Program-made: the position numbers and the translations under genes
Notes under the pieces: generated by a model
Told to the model about the DNA's origin: nothing
The model's database searches: none
Seen by the model: only the letters and a program-made list of their open reading frames with translations
In this document: positions 45,115 through 52,843 of the stretch, piece after piece
Layout: every line of letters begins with the position of its first letter
Numbering within the stretch: position 1 is the first letter of the stretch
Origin: an uncultured Actinomycetes bacterium
GTDB lineage: Bacteria > Actinomycetota > Actinomycetes > Actinomycetales > Microbacteriaceae
Length of the DNA stretch: 60,088 nt
NCBI GenBank assembly: GCA_903920435.1
Contig: CAIXMB010000151.1
Span: 1-60,088 of the forward strand
Direction of reading: 5' to 3'

Positions 45115-46437
45115 CTAGCCCGCCACGTAGTCCCTGATTCGCCAACCGGCCTCGCCCTTCACCAGAAGGACCGAGGCCGGTTCGCTGTCCGGCCCGAGCG
45201 ACACGAGCGCCGAGTCGCCGAGCCGCTGTTCGAGCACCACCGCTTTCGGGTCGAGTTCCGGGACCACACCTGCGCCCTCCCCCGCGAGGATCTCGTCGAT
45301 GAGCGCGCGGTCGTCCTCCCGCGCCGCCGATCCGGCCTGGTCGATGTCGTCGAAGCACGCGTCATCGAGATCACGGATGCACTGCTCCCGGGCGGCCAGC
45401 AGCACGAGTGCGGCGGCGACCGGCTCGTCTCCCGTCACCGGCCCCTGCTCCACCACCGCCGCCGTGGGCGGCGCGGACGGTGCCTCCCCCGCCTCCTCCG
45501 CGCCCTCCTTCGGCACCGCGACGAGCGCGACCACCAGCGCCGCCATCGACGCCCCTGCGACCAACCACACCGGTCGGCGCACGCGGCCGAGCGACCCCCG
45601 CGCCCGCCGGACGGCGTCACGCCAGGCCGGCACGGGAGCGGATTCGTCGGACCTCGGGAGGGCGACCGCCACCGGCTGCGGCGCGATCACGCGCGCGGGC
45701 AGGGCGGGCGGGTCGCTGCGGGGCCGCAGGTCGATGGGTAGCGGCTCGGCGATGTCGAACAGCGCATCGGCGAAGTCGGTGAGCCAACGCCCCGGGGCCG
45801 CCTCGGTGCGCGCCCGGTGGGCGAGACTCGCGGCACCCACCGCCTCGAGCAGCTCGGCGGCGAGGGCGCCGAACGCGAGCACGTCGTCGAGCACGGCCTG
45901 CTCGGCCTCGAGCAGCGCGACCGGCAGTCCGGCCGACGTCAGGGTCGCGCGGCCGAAGCACGCGAGCGTGGGGGTGCCCGCCGGGTCGAAGAGGACCGCG
46001 CCGGGGCCGAGCGCGCCGTGTGCCACGCCGGCGTTGTGCATCCGGCCGAGTGCCGTCGCGAGCGGGGCGAGGAGGGTCACGACCTCCCCCGCCTCGACAC
46101 CCGCGCGCTCCGAGCGGAGGCGGGCGAGGCTCCCCGATGCGTGCCGTTCGAGGATGAGGGCGGGCGCCCCCTCGGCGGTGGACGTGACATCGAGGAGCCG
46201 CACGACGTGATCGCCCTGCGCGCGCGTGAGCGCCTCGATCTCGGTGATGATCGACTCATCGCTCACCGCGCTGCCGAAGACCTTGATGACGACGGGTGGA
46301 CCATCGGTCGCCCCACCGACCGGGTGGGCGAGGAACACCTCCGCGCGCGAGCCCACCCCGATCGTGCGCAGCAGGCGGTAGCCGCCGAGGGTGTCGAGGA
46401 GCACGGGGAACAGGTTCCGTCCGGGCCGGGCCGGCAC
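45115..46437 (-). CDS. Membrane serine/threonine pseudokinase
   Basis: A 440-residue protein with an N-terminal protein-kinase-like domain (about residues 15-260), a transmembrane helix (VWLVAGASMAALVVALVAVP, about 290-310) and a ~130-residue extracytoplasmic domain. The glycine loop (RTIGVGSRAEVF) and ATP-binding lysine (VVIKVFGS) are present. The catalytic loop reads HGALGPGAVLF where an active kinase has HRDLKPEN, and the DFG motif is CFG, so the catalytic and metal-binding aspartates are lost. The outer domain has a cysteine pair (CIRDLDDAC) and may be NTF2-like. The start is uncertain (GTG 46437 or an internal GTG). Stop is 1 base from the E2 stop. Confidence 0.82.
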   Translation of the reverse strand: MPARPGRNLFPVLLDTLGGYRLLRTIGVGSRAEVFLAHPVGGATDGPPVVIKVFGSAVSDESIITEIEALTRAQGDHVVRLLDVTSTAEGAPALILERHASGSLARLRSERAGVEAGEVVTLLAPLATALGRMHNAGVAHGALGPGAVLFDPAGTPTLACFGRATLTSAGLPVALLEAEQAVLDDVLAFGALAAELLEAVGAASLAHRARTEAAPGRWLTDFADALFDIAEPLPIDLRPRSDPPALPARVIAPQPVAVALPRSDESAPVPAWRDAVRRARGSLGRVRRPVWLVAGASMAALVVALVAVPKEGAEEAGEAPSAPPTAAVVEQGPVTGDEPVAAALVLLAAREQCIRDLDDACFDDIDQAGSAAREDDRALIDEILAGEGAGVVPELDPKAVVLEQRLGDSALVSLGPDSEPASVLLVKGEAGWRIRDYVAG

Positions 46438-46493
46438 GCGGCATCCGTCGACCCGCCGTGGAGAGAGGTGAATGTGCTTCGCTGGGGAGGACT

Positions 46494-46499
46494 TAGACT
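46494..46499 (+). promoter_or_regulatory. -10 element of lipB (leaderless)
   Basis: TAGACT ends 6 bases before the lipB GTG at 46506. Confidence 0.6.
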
Positions 46500-46505
46500 C
46501 GTCGG

Positions 46506-47132
46506 GTGGTCGACTTTGTCGTCACGGGGCTAAGCGCCAACTCCGTGCCGTATGTCGAAGCCCTAGAGCTTCAACGCGCAACCCATCGTGCCGTCGTGGA
46601 CGGGGTACGCCCCGACACCGTCATGTTCCTCGAGCACCCGTCGGTCTACACCGCGGGCAAGCGCACCGAGGAGCACGAGCGGCCCACCGACGGCACACCC
46701 GTCATCGACGTCGATCGCGGCGGCAAGATCACGTGGCACGGCCCCGGCCAGCTCGTGGGCTACCCGATCCTGCACCTCGAAGAGCCCATCGACGTCGTCG
46801 GCTACGTGCGCAGGCTCGAGGGAATCCTCATCGATGCCCTCGCGCGCCTCGGAGTCGATGCCGACCGCGTCGAGGGGCGCTCGGGCGTGTGGCTGCGGGG
46901 AACGGACAAGATCGCCGCGATCGGCATCCGGGTGTCGCACGGCGTGACGATGCACGGGTTCTCGCTCAACTGCGACAACTCTTTCGAGGCCTACGACAAG
47001 ATCGTCGCGTGCGGTCTCGCCGACGCGGGCGTCACGTCGATCTCGCGCGAGCTCGGCCGCGACGTCACGACCGCGCAGGTGGTCCCCGTCGTGCAGGCCG
47101 CGTTCATCGACTCGATGGTGATGGCGCGATGA
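46506..47132 (+). CDS. lipB: Octanoyl-[acyl carrier protein]:protein octanoyltransferase
   Basis: A 208-residue enzyme that moves octanoate from acyl carrier protein onto lipoyl domains, the first step of lipoate synthesis. Motifs: [34 protein letters not shown], the catalytic lysine 135 in [19 protein letters not shown], and cysteine 169 in [13 protein letters not shown]. The GTG start is set by a TAGACT hexamer 6 bases upstream. lipA overlaps it by ATGA. The recipient lipoyl domain is that of the E2 gene nearby. Confidence 0.96.
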   Translation: MVDFVVTGLSANSVPYVEALELQRATHRAVVDGVRPDTVMFLEHPSVYTAGKRTEEHERPTDGTPVIDVDRGGKITWHGPGQLVGYPILHLEEPIDVVGYVRRLEGILIDALARLGVDADRVEGRSGVWLRGTDKIAAIGIRVSHGVTMHGFSLNCDNSFEAYDKIVACGLADAGVTSISRELGRDVTTAQVVPVVQAAFIDSMVMAR

Positions 47133-48133
47133 GCCACACCGTGCCTACCCACAACGCGGGCGAGCGCAAACTCCTGCGCCTCGAAGTGCGCAACGCCTCC
47201 ACCCCCATCGAGCGCAAGCCCGAGTGGATCAAGACGGTCGCCAAGATGGGGCCCGAGTACCGGCAGCTGCAGGAGCTCGTGAAGGGCGAGAGCCTGCACA
47301 CGGTCTGCCAGGAGGCCGGCTGCCCCAACATCTTCGAGTGCTGGGAAGACCGCGAGGCGACCTTCCTCATCGGCGGCAGCCAGTGCACCAGGCGCTGCGA
47401 CTTCTGCCAGATCGACACGGGCAAACCTGCCGACTACGACACGGATGAACCGCGACGCGTCGCAGAGTCGGTCACGAAGATGAACCTCAGGTACGCCACG
47501 GTCACGGGCGTGGCGCGCGACGACCTGCCCGACGAGGGAGCCTGGCTGCACGCCGAGACCGTGCGCCAGATCCACGAGCACAACCCGGGCACGGGCGTCG
47601 AGATCCTCGCCACCGACTTCTCGGGCAACCCCGACCTGCTCGGCGTGGTCTTCGAGTCGCGGCCGGAGGTCTTCGCGCACAATGTCGAGACCGTGCCGCG
47701 CATCTTCAAGCGCATCCGCCCGGCGTTCCGCTACGAGCGCTCGCTCGACGTCATCACGCAGGCTCGGGCGGCGGGGCTCATCACCAAGTCGAACCTCATC
47801 CTCGGCATGGGCGAGGAGCCGCACGAGGTGAGCCAGGCGCTACGCGACCTGCACGACGCCGGCACCGACATCATCACGATCACCCAGTACCTGCGCCCGA
47901 CCCCGCGGCACCTGCCGGTCGCGCGCTGGGTCAAGCCCGAGGAGTTCGTCGACTTCGCCGCCGAGGCCGAGCAGATCGGATTCCTCGGCGTGCTCGCGGG
48001 GCCGCTCGTGCGCTCGAGCTACCGCGCGGGGCGCCTATGGGCGCGCTCGATGGCGGCGAAGGGCCGGGACATCCCGTTCGATCTGCGGCACCTCGCCGAC
48101 GGGAACCTCGAGTTCAGACAGGCCGTATCCTAG
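47129..48133 (+). CDS. lipA: Lipoyl synthase
   Basis: A 334-residue radical-SAM enzyme that inserts two sulfurs into the protein-bound octanoyl group. The auxiliary cluster cysteines are in [15 protein letters not shown], the radical-SAM cysteines in [10 protein letters not shown], and the C-terminal serine of the auxiliary cluster in [11 protein letters not shown]. Length is typical. The ATG overlaps the lipB stop (ATGA), so the two are coupled. The open frame continues far upstream through lipB in another phase, but that part is not a gene. Confidence 0.96.
   Translation: MSHTVPTHNAGERKLLRLEVRNASTPIERKPEWIKTVAKMGPEYRQLQELVKGESLHTVCQEAGCPNIFECWEDREATFLIGGSQCTRRCDFCQIDTGKPADYDTDEPRRVAESVTKMNLRYATVTGVARDDLPDEGAWLHAETVRQIHEHNPGTGVEILATDFSGNPDLLGVVFESRPEVFAHNVETVPRIFKRIRPAFRYERSLDVITQARAAGLITKSNLILGMGEEPHEVSQALRDLHDAGTDIITITQYLRPTPRHLPVARWVKPEEFVDFAAEAEQIGFLGVLAGPLVRSSYRAGRLWARSMAAKGRDIPFDLRHLADGNLEFRQAVS
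48126..48131 (+). promoter_or_regulatory. -10 element of the DUF4191 gene, on the lipA stop codon
   Basis: TATCCT ends at the first base of the lipA TAG stop and 6 bases before the ATG at 48138. Confidence 0.5.
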
Positions 48134-48137
48134 GAAC

Positions 48138-48860
48138 ATGGCACGCACCACCACGACACCTGCCCCCGCTGCGAAGGCTCCCAAGGAACCGGGTCGCCTG
48201 AAGCAGATGTACCAGGTCTTCCAGATGACGACCCGGTACGACAAGACAGCGATCTGGTGGCTCGTCGGCGCCTTCGTGATCCCGACCCTGCTCGGCGTGG
48301 CGCTCTCGCTCCTGCTGTCGCGCGACAACATCCTCGGCCTGGTGCTGTACATCATCTCGGGCGTGCTGCTCGGCGTGCTGCTGTTCCTCATCATCCTCGG
48401 GCGCCGTGCCGAGCGCGCCGCGTACTCGCAGATCGAGGGCCAGGCCGGCGCCGTGGGTGCCGTGCTCAAGAGCGGGCTGCGCCGCGGCTGGACGGCGAGC
48501 GAGATGCCCGTCGCAGTAAGCCCCCGCACCCAGGATGCCGTGTACCGCGCCGTCGGTCGTGGCGGCGTCGCGCTCATCGGCGAGGGACCGCGCTCGCGTA
48601 CCCAGCCGATGCTCGAGAGCGAGCGCAAGAACGTCTCGCGCATCCTGCCGAACGTGCCGATCACGTTTGTGTACGTGGGCCCGGATGCCGAGTCGACCCC
48701 GCTCTACAAGCTGCCGACGAAGCTGCGCTCGATCAAGCCCGCCCTGCGCAAGCCCGAGATCCTCGCGGTGTCGAACCGCCTCAATTCGCTCGGCCGCAAC
48801 GGACTGCCGATCCCGAAGGGCATGGACCCGACCAAGACCCGGGCGCCGCGGCCCCGCTAG
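48138..48860 (+). CDS. DUF4191 membrane protein
   Basis: A 240-residue protein with two transmembrane helices (about residues 40-60 and 68-88: WWLVGAFVIPTLLGVALSLLL, LVLYIISGVLLGVLLFLIIL), a short basic N-terminus and a cytoplasmic C-terminal domain with AVGRGGVALIGEGP. Function is unknown. The gene lies between lipA and glnA1 as in M. tuberculosis (Rv2219), so its place is conserved across actinobacteria. A leaderless-type -10 overlaps the lipA stop; read-through from lipA is also likely. Confidence 0.9.
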   Translation: MARTTTTPAPAAKAPKEPGRLKQMYQVFQMTTRYDKTAIWWLVGAFVIPTLLGVALSLLLSRDNILGLVLYIISGVLLGVLLFLIILGRRAERAAYSQIEGQAGAVGAVLKSGLRRGWTASEMPVAVSPRTQDAVYRAVGRGGVALIGEGPRSRTQPMLESERKNVSRILPNVPITFVYVGPDAESTPLYKLPTKLRSIKPALRKPEILAVSNRLNSLGRNGLPIPKGMDPTKTRAPRPR

Positions 48861-48901
48861 ATTCGCTGAGAAGCAACCGACGACTGCGCCTCTTGATCCG
48901 C

Positions 48902-49306
48902 CTAGCGGCGGACCAATACCGTGCCGATCAGACGGTCGTGCATCCCACGCTGGTCCCTGTCCCAGATGACGGCCGGGATGACCAGGCACAGCAGGATCGT
49001 GCGCACGAGCGGACGCCACCACCCCAGGTAGCCGCCCGCGATCGGCACGACGCGCATGCCGAGCAGCAGGTGCCCGACGCTGCCGTTCGCCGTCAGCAGG
49101 AACACCGCCTGCGCCACCGCGAACACGCCCAGCGTCGCCCACGCGTTGTACGAGAAGAACGCCACGGAGACGAGGATGGCCGTGCCCCAGTCGATTGCCA
49201 GGGCGAGGAGACGGCGCCCCGGCCGTGCGACGGAGCGGGGCCCCGACTCGGGGAGGCCGAGGCGCTGCCCCGGCCACGCGGACGCTGATGCCGGGGAGTT
49301 CGCCAC
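48902..49306 (-). CDS. RDD family membrane protein
   Basis: A 134-residue protein with three or four hydrophobic segments (LLALAIDWGTAILVSVAFFS, LGVFAVAQAVFLLTAN, VRTILLCLVIPAVIW) and the Arg-Asp pairs that name the family: IDWG in the first helix and DRDQRGMHDRL near the end. Function is unknown; some RDD proteins are sodium/proton antiporters. The GTG start is set by TAGGAT 6 bases upstream. In M. tuberculosis the RDD gene at this site (Rv2219A) is also next to glnA1. Confidence 0.9.
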   Translation of the reverse strand: MANSPASASAWPGQRLGLPESGPRSVARPGRRLLALAIDWGTAILVSVAFFSYNAWATLGVFAVAQAVFLLTANGSVGHLLLGMRVVPIAGGYLGWWRPLVRTILLCLVIPAVIWDRDQRGMHDRLIGTVLVRR

Positions 49307-49312
49307 GATACG

Positions 49313-49318
49313 ATCCTA
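49313..49318 (-). promoter_or_regulatory. -10 element of the RDD gene (leaderless)
   Basis: TAGGAT on the minus strand ends 6 bases before the GTG at 49306. Confidence 0.55.
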
Positions 49319-49333
49319 TCGAGCGGGCTACGC

Positions 49334-49371
49334 GTAACCTGCCCGAAACAATAGCGTGACAGTGGCGAAAC
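49334..49371 (+). promoter_or_regulatory. GlnR box upstream of glnA1
   Basis: Half-sites GTAAC, GAAAC, GTGAC and GAAAC follow one another with exactly 6 bases between each, a full match to the GTnAC-N6-GAAAC-N6-GTnAC-N6-GAAAC consensus of GlnR. It ends 10 bases before a TACCCT -10. Confidence 0.9.
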
Positions 49372-49381
49372 CCCTTCCCCA

Positions 49382-49387
49382 TACCCT
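49382..49387 (+). promoter_or_regulatory. Candidate -10 element of glnA1
   Basis: TACCCT, 50 bases before the glnA1 ATG and just downstream of the GlnR box, which would let GlnR act as an activator at this promoter. Confidence 0.5.
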
Positions 49388-49437
49388 CGTGAGAGGCCGC
49401 GCCTGCGCCCCTCAGCACCAACCCCAGGAGTACCCCC

Positions 49438-50862
49438 ATGTTCAAAGACTCTTCCGAGGTCCTGAAGTTCATCAAGGACACCGACGTCAAGTTCCTCGAC
49501 ATCCGTTTCACTGATCTTCCGGGCGTGCAGCAGCACTTCAACATCCCGGCCTCCACCGTCGACGAGGAGTTCTTCTCCGTCGGCCAGCTCTTCGACGGCT
49601 CGTCGATCCGCGGCTTCGCCTCGATCCACGAGTCCGACATGCAGCTCATCCCCGACGTGACCACCGCGTACGTCGACCCGTTCCGCACCGAGCGCACGCT
49701 CATCATGGTGTTCGACATCTACAACCCCCGCAACGGCGAGATCTACGGTCGCGACCCGCGCCAGGTCGCCAAGAAGGCCGAGAAGTACCTCGCCTCGACC
49801 GGCATCGCCGACACCGCGTTCTTCGCTCCCGAGGCCGAGTTCTACATCTTCGACGACGTGCGCTACAGCGTGAAGCAGAACGAGAGCTTCTACGCGGTCG
49901 ACTCCGAGGAGGGCGCCTGGAACTCGGGCCGCGTCGAAGAGGGCGGCAACCTCGCCAACAAGACGCCCTTCAAGGGCGGCTACTTCCCGGTCAGCCCCGT
50001 CGACAAGCAGGCCGACCTGCGCGACGACATCAGCCTCAAGCTGATCGACGCTGGCCTCATCCTCGAGCGCGCCCACCACGAGGTCGGCACCGGCGGCCAG
50101 GCGGAGATCAACTATCGCTTCGACACGATGGTGCACGCGGCCGACGACATCCTCAAGTTCAAGTACATCGTCAAGAACACCGCCCTCGAGTGGGGCAAGG
50201 TCGCGACGTTCATGCCGAAGCCGCTCTTCGGCGACAACGGCTCGGGCATGCACACCCACCAGTCGCTGTGGAACGGCTCCGAGCCGCTCTTCTACGACGA
50301 GAAGGGCTACGGCGGCCTGAGCGACATCGCGCGCTGGTACATCGGCGGCTTGCTCAAGCACGCTCCCGCGGTGCTCGCGTTCACGAACCCGACGCTCAAC
50401 TCGTACCGTCGCCTGGTCCCCGGCTTCGAGGCGCCCGTGAACCTGGTCTACTCGGCCGGTAACCGCTCGGCCTCGATCCGCATCCCCATCACGGGCACGA
50501 ACCCCAAGGCCAAGCGCATCGAGTTCCGCGCGCCGGATGCCTCGGGCAACCCGTACCTCGCCTTCGCCGCGCAGCTCATGGCCGGCCTCGACGGCATCAA
50601 GAACAAGATCGAGCCGCACGAGCCCGTCGACAAGGACCTGTACGAGCTGCCGCCCGAGGAGGCCAAGCTCATCCCCCAGGTTCCCGGCTCGCTCGCCGAG
50701 GCGCTCGATGCACTCGAGGCTGACCACGACTTCCTCACCGAGGGCAACGTGTTCACCCCCGACCTGATCGCGACCTGGATCAGCTACAAGCGGTCCGCTG
50801 AGATCATCCCGATGGCCCAGCGCCCGCACCCGTTCGAGTACGAGCTGTACTTCTCGGTGTAG
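49438..50862 (+). CDS. glnA: Glutamine synthetase type I (adenylylation-regulated)
   Basis: A 474-residue dodecameric enzyme forming glutamine from glutamate, ammonia and ATP. Motifs: [16 protein letters not shown] (metal-binding glutamate), [70 protein letters not shown]. Tyr402 in [11 protein letters not shown] is the adenylylation site used by GlnE, encoded 2 kb away. ATG follows CAGGAG. A perfect GlnR box controls transcription and a strong terminator follows. It is equivalent to GlnA1 of M. tuberculosis. Confidence 0.97.
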   Translation: MFKDSSEVLKFIKDTDVKFLDIRFTDLPGVQQHFNIPASTVDEEFFSVGQLFDGSSIRGFASIHESDMQLIPDVTTAYVDPFRTERTLIMVFDIYNPRNGEIYGRDPRQVAKKAEKYLASTGIADTAFFAPEAEFYIFDDVRYSVKQNESFYAVDSEEGAWNSGRVEEGGNLANKTPFKGGYFPVSPVDKQADLRDDISLKLIDAGLILERAHHEVGTGGQAEINYRFDTMVHAADDILKFKYIVKNTALEWGKVATFMPKPLFGDNGSGMHTHQSLWNGSEPLFYDEKGYGGLSDIARWYIGGLLKHAPAVLAFTNPTLNSYRRLVPGFEAPVNLVYSAGNRSASIRIPITGTNPKAKRIEFRAPDASGNPYLAFAAQLMAGLDGIKNKIEPHEPVDKDLYELPPEEAKLIPQVPGSLAEALDALEADHDFLTEGNVFTPDLIATWISYKRSAEIIPMAQRPHPFEYELYFSV

Positions 50863-50882
50863 TCAGCTCCACAGCACGTTAG

Positions 50883-50910
50883 CGGCCGCTCTCCTCCGGG
50901 AGGGCGGCCG
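50883..50910 (+). terminator. Rho-independent terminator of glnA1
   Basis: A 12-bp GC-rich stem (one G-U pair, 50883-50894 with 50899-50910) around a TCCG loop, 20 bases after the stop. Confidence 0.85.
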
Positions 50911-51000
50911 TTGCCGTTTCCTGCACCCCCGGCCGCGCGCTCGACATCCGGGCTGAAGAGAACCACCTGGGGATTGCGGAATGCCATGGTGCGAGTTTGC

Positions 51001-51006
51001 TACTCT
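51001..51006 (+). promoter_or_regulatory. -10 element of the TfoX gene (leaderless)
   Basis: TACTCT ends 6 bases before the ATG at 51013 and decides that start over in-frame codons further upstream. Confidence 0.6.
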
Positions 51007-51012
51007 CGCCCC

Positions 51013-51345
51013 ATGGCAGCCATCCCCGAGGACATCCGCGACCTACTCGACCGGGTCGAACGGCGCCTCCCCGACGCCCCGCTGCAGGAGAAGCGCATGT
51101 TCGGCGCGGTCGCGGTGATGCTCGGCGGCGAGATGATCGTCGCCGCGAACAAAGACGGCAGCCTGCTCGTGCGGGTGAGCGCCGATCAGGATGCCGAGCT
51201 CATGCAGCGCCCGGAGGCGAGCAGGCTCGTGATGGGCAGCCGCCCGATGGGCACGGGGTGGATCCGCGTCGACGAGTCGGCCGCGGCGGAGGACGAGATC
51301 CTCGACTTCTGGGTCGACCGGGCGCTCGAGCGGCGCGCGCGATGA
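51013..51345 (+). CDS. TfoX N-terminal domain protein
   Basis: A 110-residue stand-alone TfoX/Sxy N-terminal domain (MFGAVAVMLGGEMIVAANKDGSLLVRV, MGSRPMGTGWIRVD). In gamma-proteobacteria the domain belongs to a competence regulator; stand-alone actinobacterial copies have no proven role and usually lie beside AraC-type regulators and VOC enzymes, as here. The frame is open from 50911 but the ATG at 51013 is set by the upstream TACTCT. It overlaps the AraC gene by ATGA. Confidence 0.88.
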   Translation: MAAIPEDIRDLLDRVERRLPDAPLQEKRMFGAVAVMLGGEMIVAANKDGSLLVRVSADQDAELMQRPEASRLVMGSRPMGTGWIRVDESAAAEDEILDFWVDRALERRAR

Positions 51346-51758
51346 CCCCCGACGAGATCGCCACCCTGACGCACCTGCGTCGCGCGCGCGACCTCATGGA
51401 CCGCGAGTACGCCCGCCCGCTCGACGTCCCCGAGATGGCCAAGCACGCGCTCATGTCGCCCGCGCACTTCTCCCGCCAGTTCAAGGCCGCGTACGGCGAG
51501 ACCCCCTACAGCTACCTCATGACCCGCCGCATCGAGCGCGCGATGGCCCTGCTGCGCGAGGGCGTCAGCGTCACCGACGCGTGCATGGCCGTCGGCTGTA
51601 CGTCGCTCGGATCGTTCAGCTCCCGTTTCACCGAGATCGTCGGAGTGACCCCGACGGTCTACCGGTCAGAGCCGCACGACGCCGTGCTCGCGATGCCGAC
51701 CCACGTCGTGAAGGCCCGCACGAGACCGAGCAGGAATCGAGAAGCCTCCTCAGCCTGA
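51342..51758 (+). CDS. AraC family transcriptional regulator
   Basis: A 138-residue regulator consisting almost only of the AraC DNA-binding domain: first helix-turn-helix DVPEMAKHALMSPAHFSRQF, second GVSVTDACMAVGCTSLGSFSSRFTEIVGVTP. No sensor domain is present, so its partner (perhaps the upstream TfoX-domain protein) may provide the signal. Its ATG overlaps the TfoX stop. A VOC gene follows after 18 bases with its own -10, a likely regulatory target. Confidence 0.92.
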   Translation: MTPDEIATLTHLRRARDLMDREYARPLDVPEMAKHALMSPAHFSRQFKAAYGETPYSYLMTRRIERAMALLREGVSVTDACMAVGCTSLGSFSSRFTEIVGVTPTVYRSEPHDAVLAMPTHVVKARTRPSRNREASSA

Positions 51759-51764
51759 CCTCCT

Positions 51765-51770
51765 TAGGCT
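51765..51770 (+). promoter_or_regulatory. -10 element of the VOC gene (leaderless)
   Basis: TAGGCT ends 6 bases before the ATG at 51777. Confidence 0.6.
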
Positions 51771-51776
51771 TGCGGC

Positions 51777-52175
51777 ATGACCATCGCACTCAAGTACGTG
51801 AACGTGACCGTCAACGACGTCGACGAGGCCCTCGCCTTCTACACGGAGGGGCTCGGCATGACGGTCCAGATGGATGTCTCCAACGGCGGTTACCGCTGGG
51901 TGACCGTCGGCAGCAGCGACCAGCCGGGCCTCGGCGTCGTGCTCTCCGAGCCGCACGCGGGCCGGTCGCAGGCGGACGGTGACGCCCTTCAGGCCCTCCT
52001 CACCAAGGGACAGCTGCCGAGCATCGTCTTCCTCACCGACGACGTCGACGGCGCGTTCGAGCGCCTGCGCGCCCACGGCGCCGAAGTGCTGCAGGAGCCC
52101 ATCGAGCAGCCGTGGGGTCCGAAGGACTGCGCGTTCCGCGACCCCTCGGGCAACCTCGTGCGCATCTCTGCCTGA
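51777..52175 (+). CDS. VOC (glyoxalase/bleomycin resistance) family protein
   Basis: A 132-residue two-module vicinal-oxygen-chelate protein: IALKYVNVTVNDVDEALAFY and a second module SIVFLTDDVDGAFERLRAHG ending DCAFRDPSGNLVRIS. The first metal position seems not to be a histidine, so glyoxalase activity is doubtful. Location after the TfoX-AraC pair suggests a stress-inducible or detoxification function, but the substrate is unknown. The leaderless-type start is clear. Confidence 0.88.
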   Translation: MTIALKYVNVTVNDVDEALAFYTEGLGMTVQMDVSNGGYRWVTVGSSDQPGLGVVLSEPHAGRSQADGDALQALLTKGQLPSIVFLTDDVDGAFERLRAHGAEVLQEPIEQPWGPKDCAFRDPSGNLVRISA

Positions 52176-52200
52176 CGGGAAACCCGGGGGCGCCCCAGAC

Positions 52201-52779
52201 CTACAGTCTGGCCGCAGCGGGCTTCCACGTGGTGCCCTGGTGCTCGCGCACGAGGTCGGCGACCCATGACGACTCGCGCGCCTTCTCGGGCTGGCGCAGC
52301 GCCTGCTCCACCAGGAGGGCACCGAGCTCGTGGTCGAGCCCGAGGCGCGGGTACTCTTTCTCGGCGGCGATCCGCAGCTCGTCGGGGATGGCGACGCTGA
52401 AGAAGTCGGTGCGGACGCCAAGGCGGGTGAGCCGGGGCACGGCGCCGCGGCGCTCCACGATGCCGGGCGAGGTGTGCAGGGCGATTGCCTGCCAGACCTG
52501 GTCGGCCTCCTCGGGCGTGCGGCCGTGCGCTGCGACGAGGTCTGCCGCGGCATCCGCCGCCTCGACCTCGAACCGCTGCGGTCCGTCGAAGGCGTCGGCC
52601 GAGCCGAGGTCGTGCAGCACGCAGGCCACGAACAGCAGGTCGGGGTCGAACTCGAGGTTCAGCTTCTGCGCGTGCAGCAGCGCGTAGCCGTGCGTACGGA
52701 TGCTGTGGTTGAGCACCGAGGGGATCTCGTGGGCCGTCGCGAGGTCGAGGGCTGCGGCGGCGAGGGGTGAGGAGGTCAT
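52201..52779 (-). CDS. HD domain protein
   Basis: A 192-residue metal-dependent HD-superfamily protein. The metal ligands are in NHSIRTHGYALLHA, VACVLHDLGSADAFDGP (the HD pair) and AIALHTSPGIVERR. It resembles the cyanamide-hydratase-like HD proteins; the natural substrate is unknown. I chose the ATG at 52779; upstream, minus-strand CATGAT ends 6 bases from it and may be the -10. Its C-terminus faces the VOC gene 25 bases away. Confidence 0.88.
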   Translation of the reverse strand: MTSSPLAAAALDLATAHEIPSVLNHSIRTHGYALLHAQKLNLEFDPDLLFVACVLHDLGSADAFDGPQRFEVEAADAAADLVAAHGRTPEEADQVWQAIALHTSPGIVERRGAVPRLTRLGVRTDFFSVAIPDELRIAAEKEYPRLGLDHELGALLVEQALRQPEKARESSWVADLVREHQGTTWKPAAARL

Positions 52780-52818
52780 GCTCCGATCATGGCGCGCTCC
52801 CATGGCAGGAAACCAAGG

Positions 52819-52837
52819 TTGGCAGGTTTTCTGCCAA
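52819..52837. terminator. Hairpin after glnE / upstream of the HD gene
   Basis: TTGGCAG and CTGCCAA pair across a 5-base loop, 6 bases after the glnE stop. Further TTGG/CCAA copies flank it. It may end the glnA2-glnE transcript or be an operator for the HD gene. Confidence 0.5.
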
Positions 52838-52843
52838 TGTTGG

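Noticed and set aside
46472-47128. In-frame upstream extension of lipA covering lipB
   Set aside because: Arg/Pro-rich shadow of lipB; the ATG at 47129 overlaps the lipB stop and matches known LipA N-termini.
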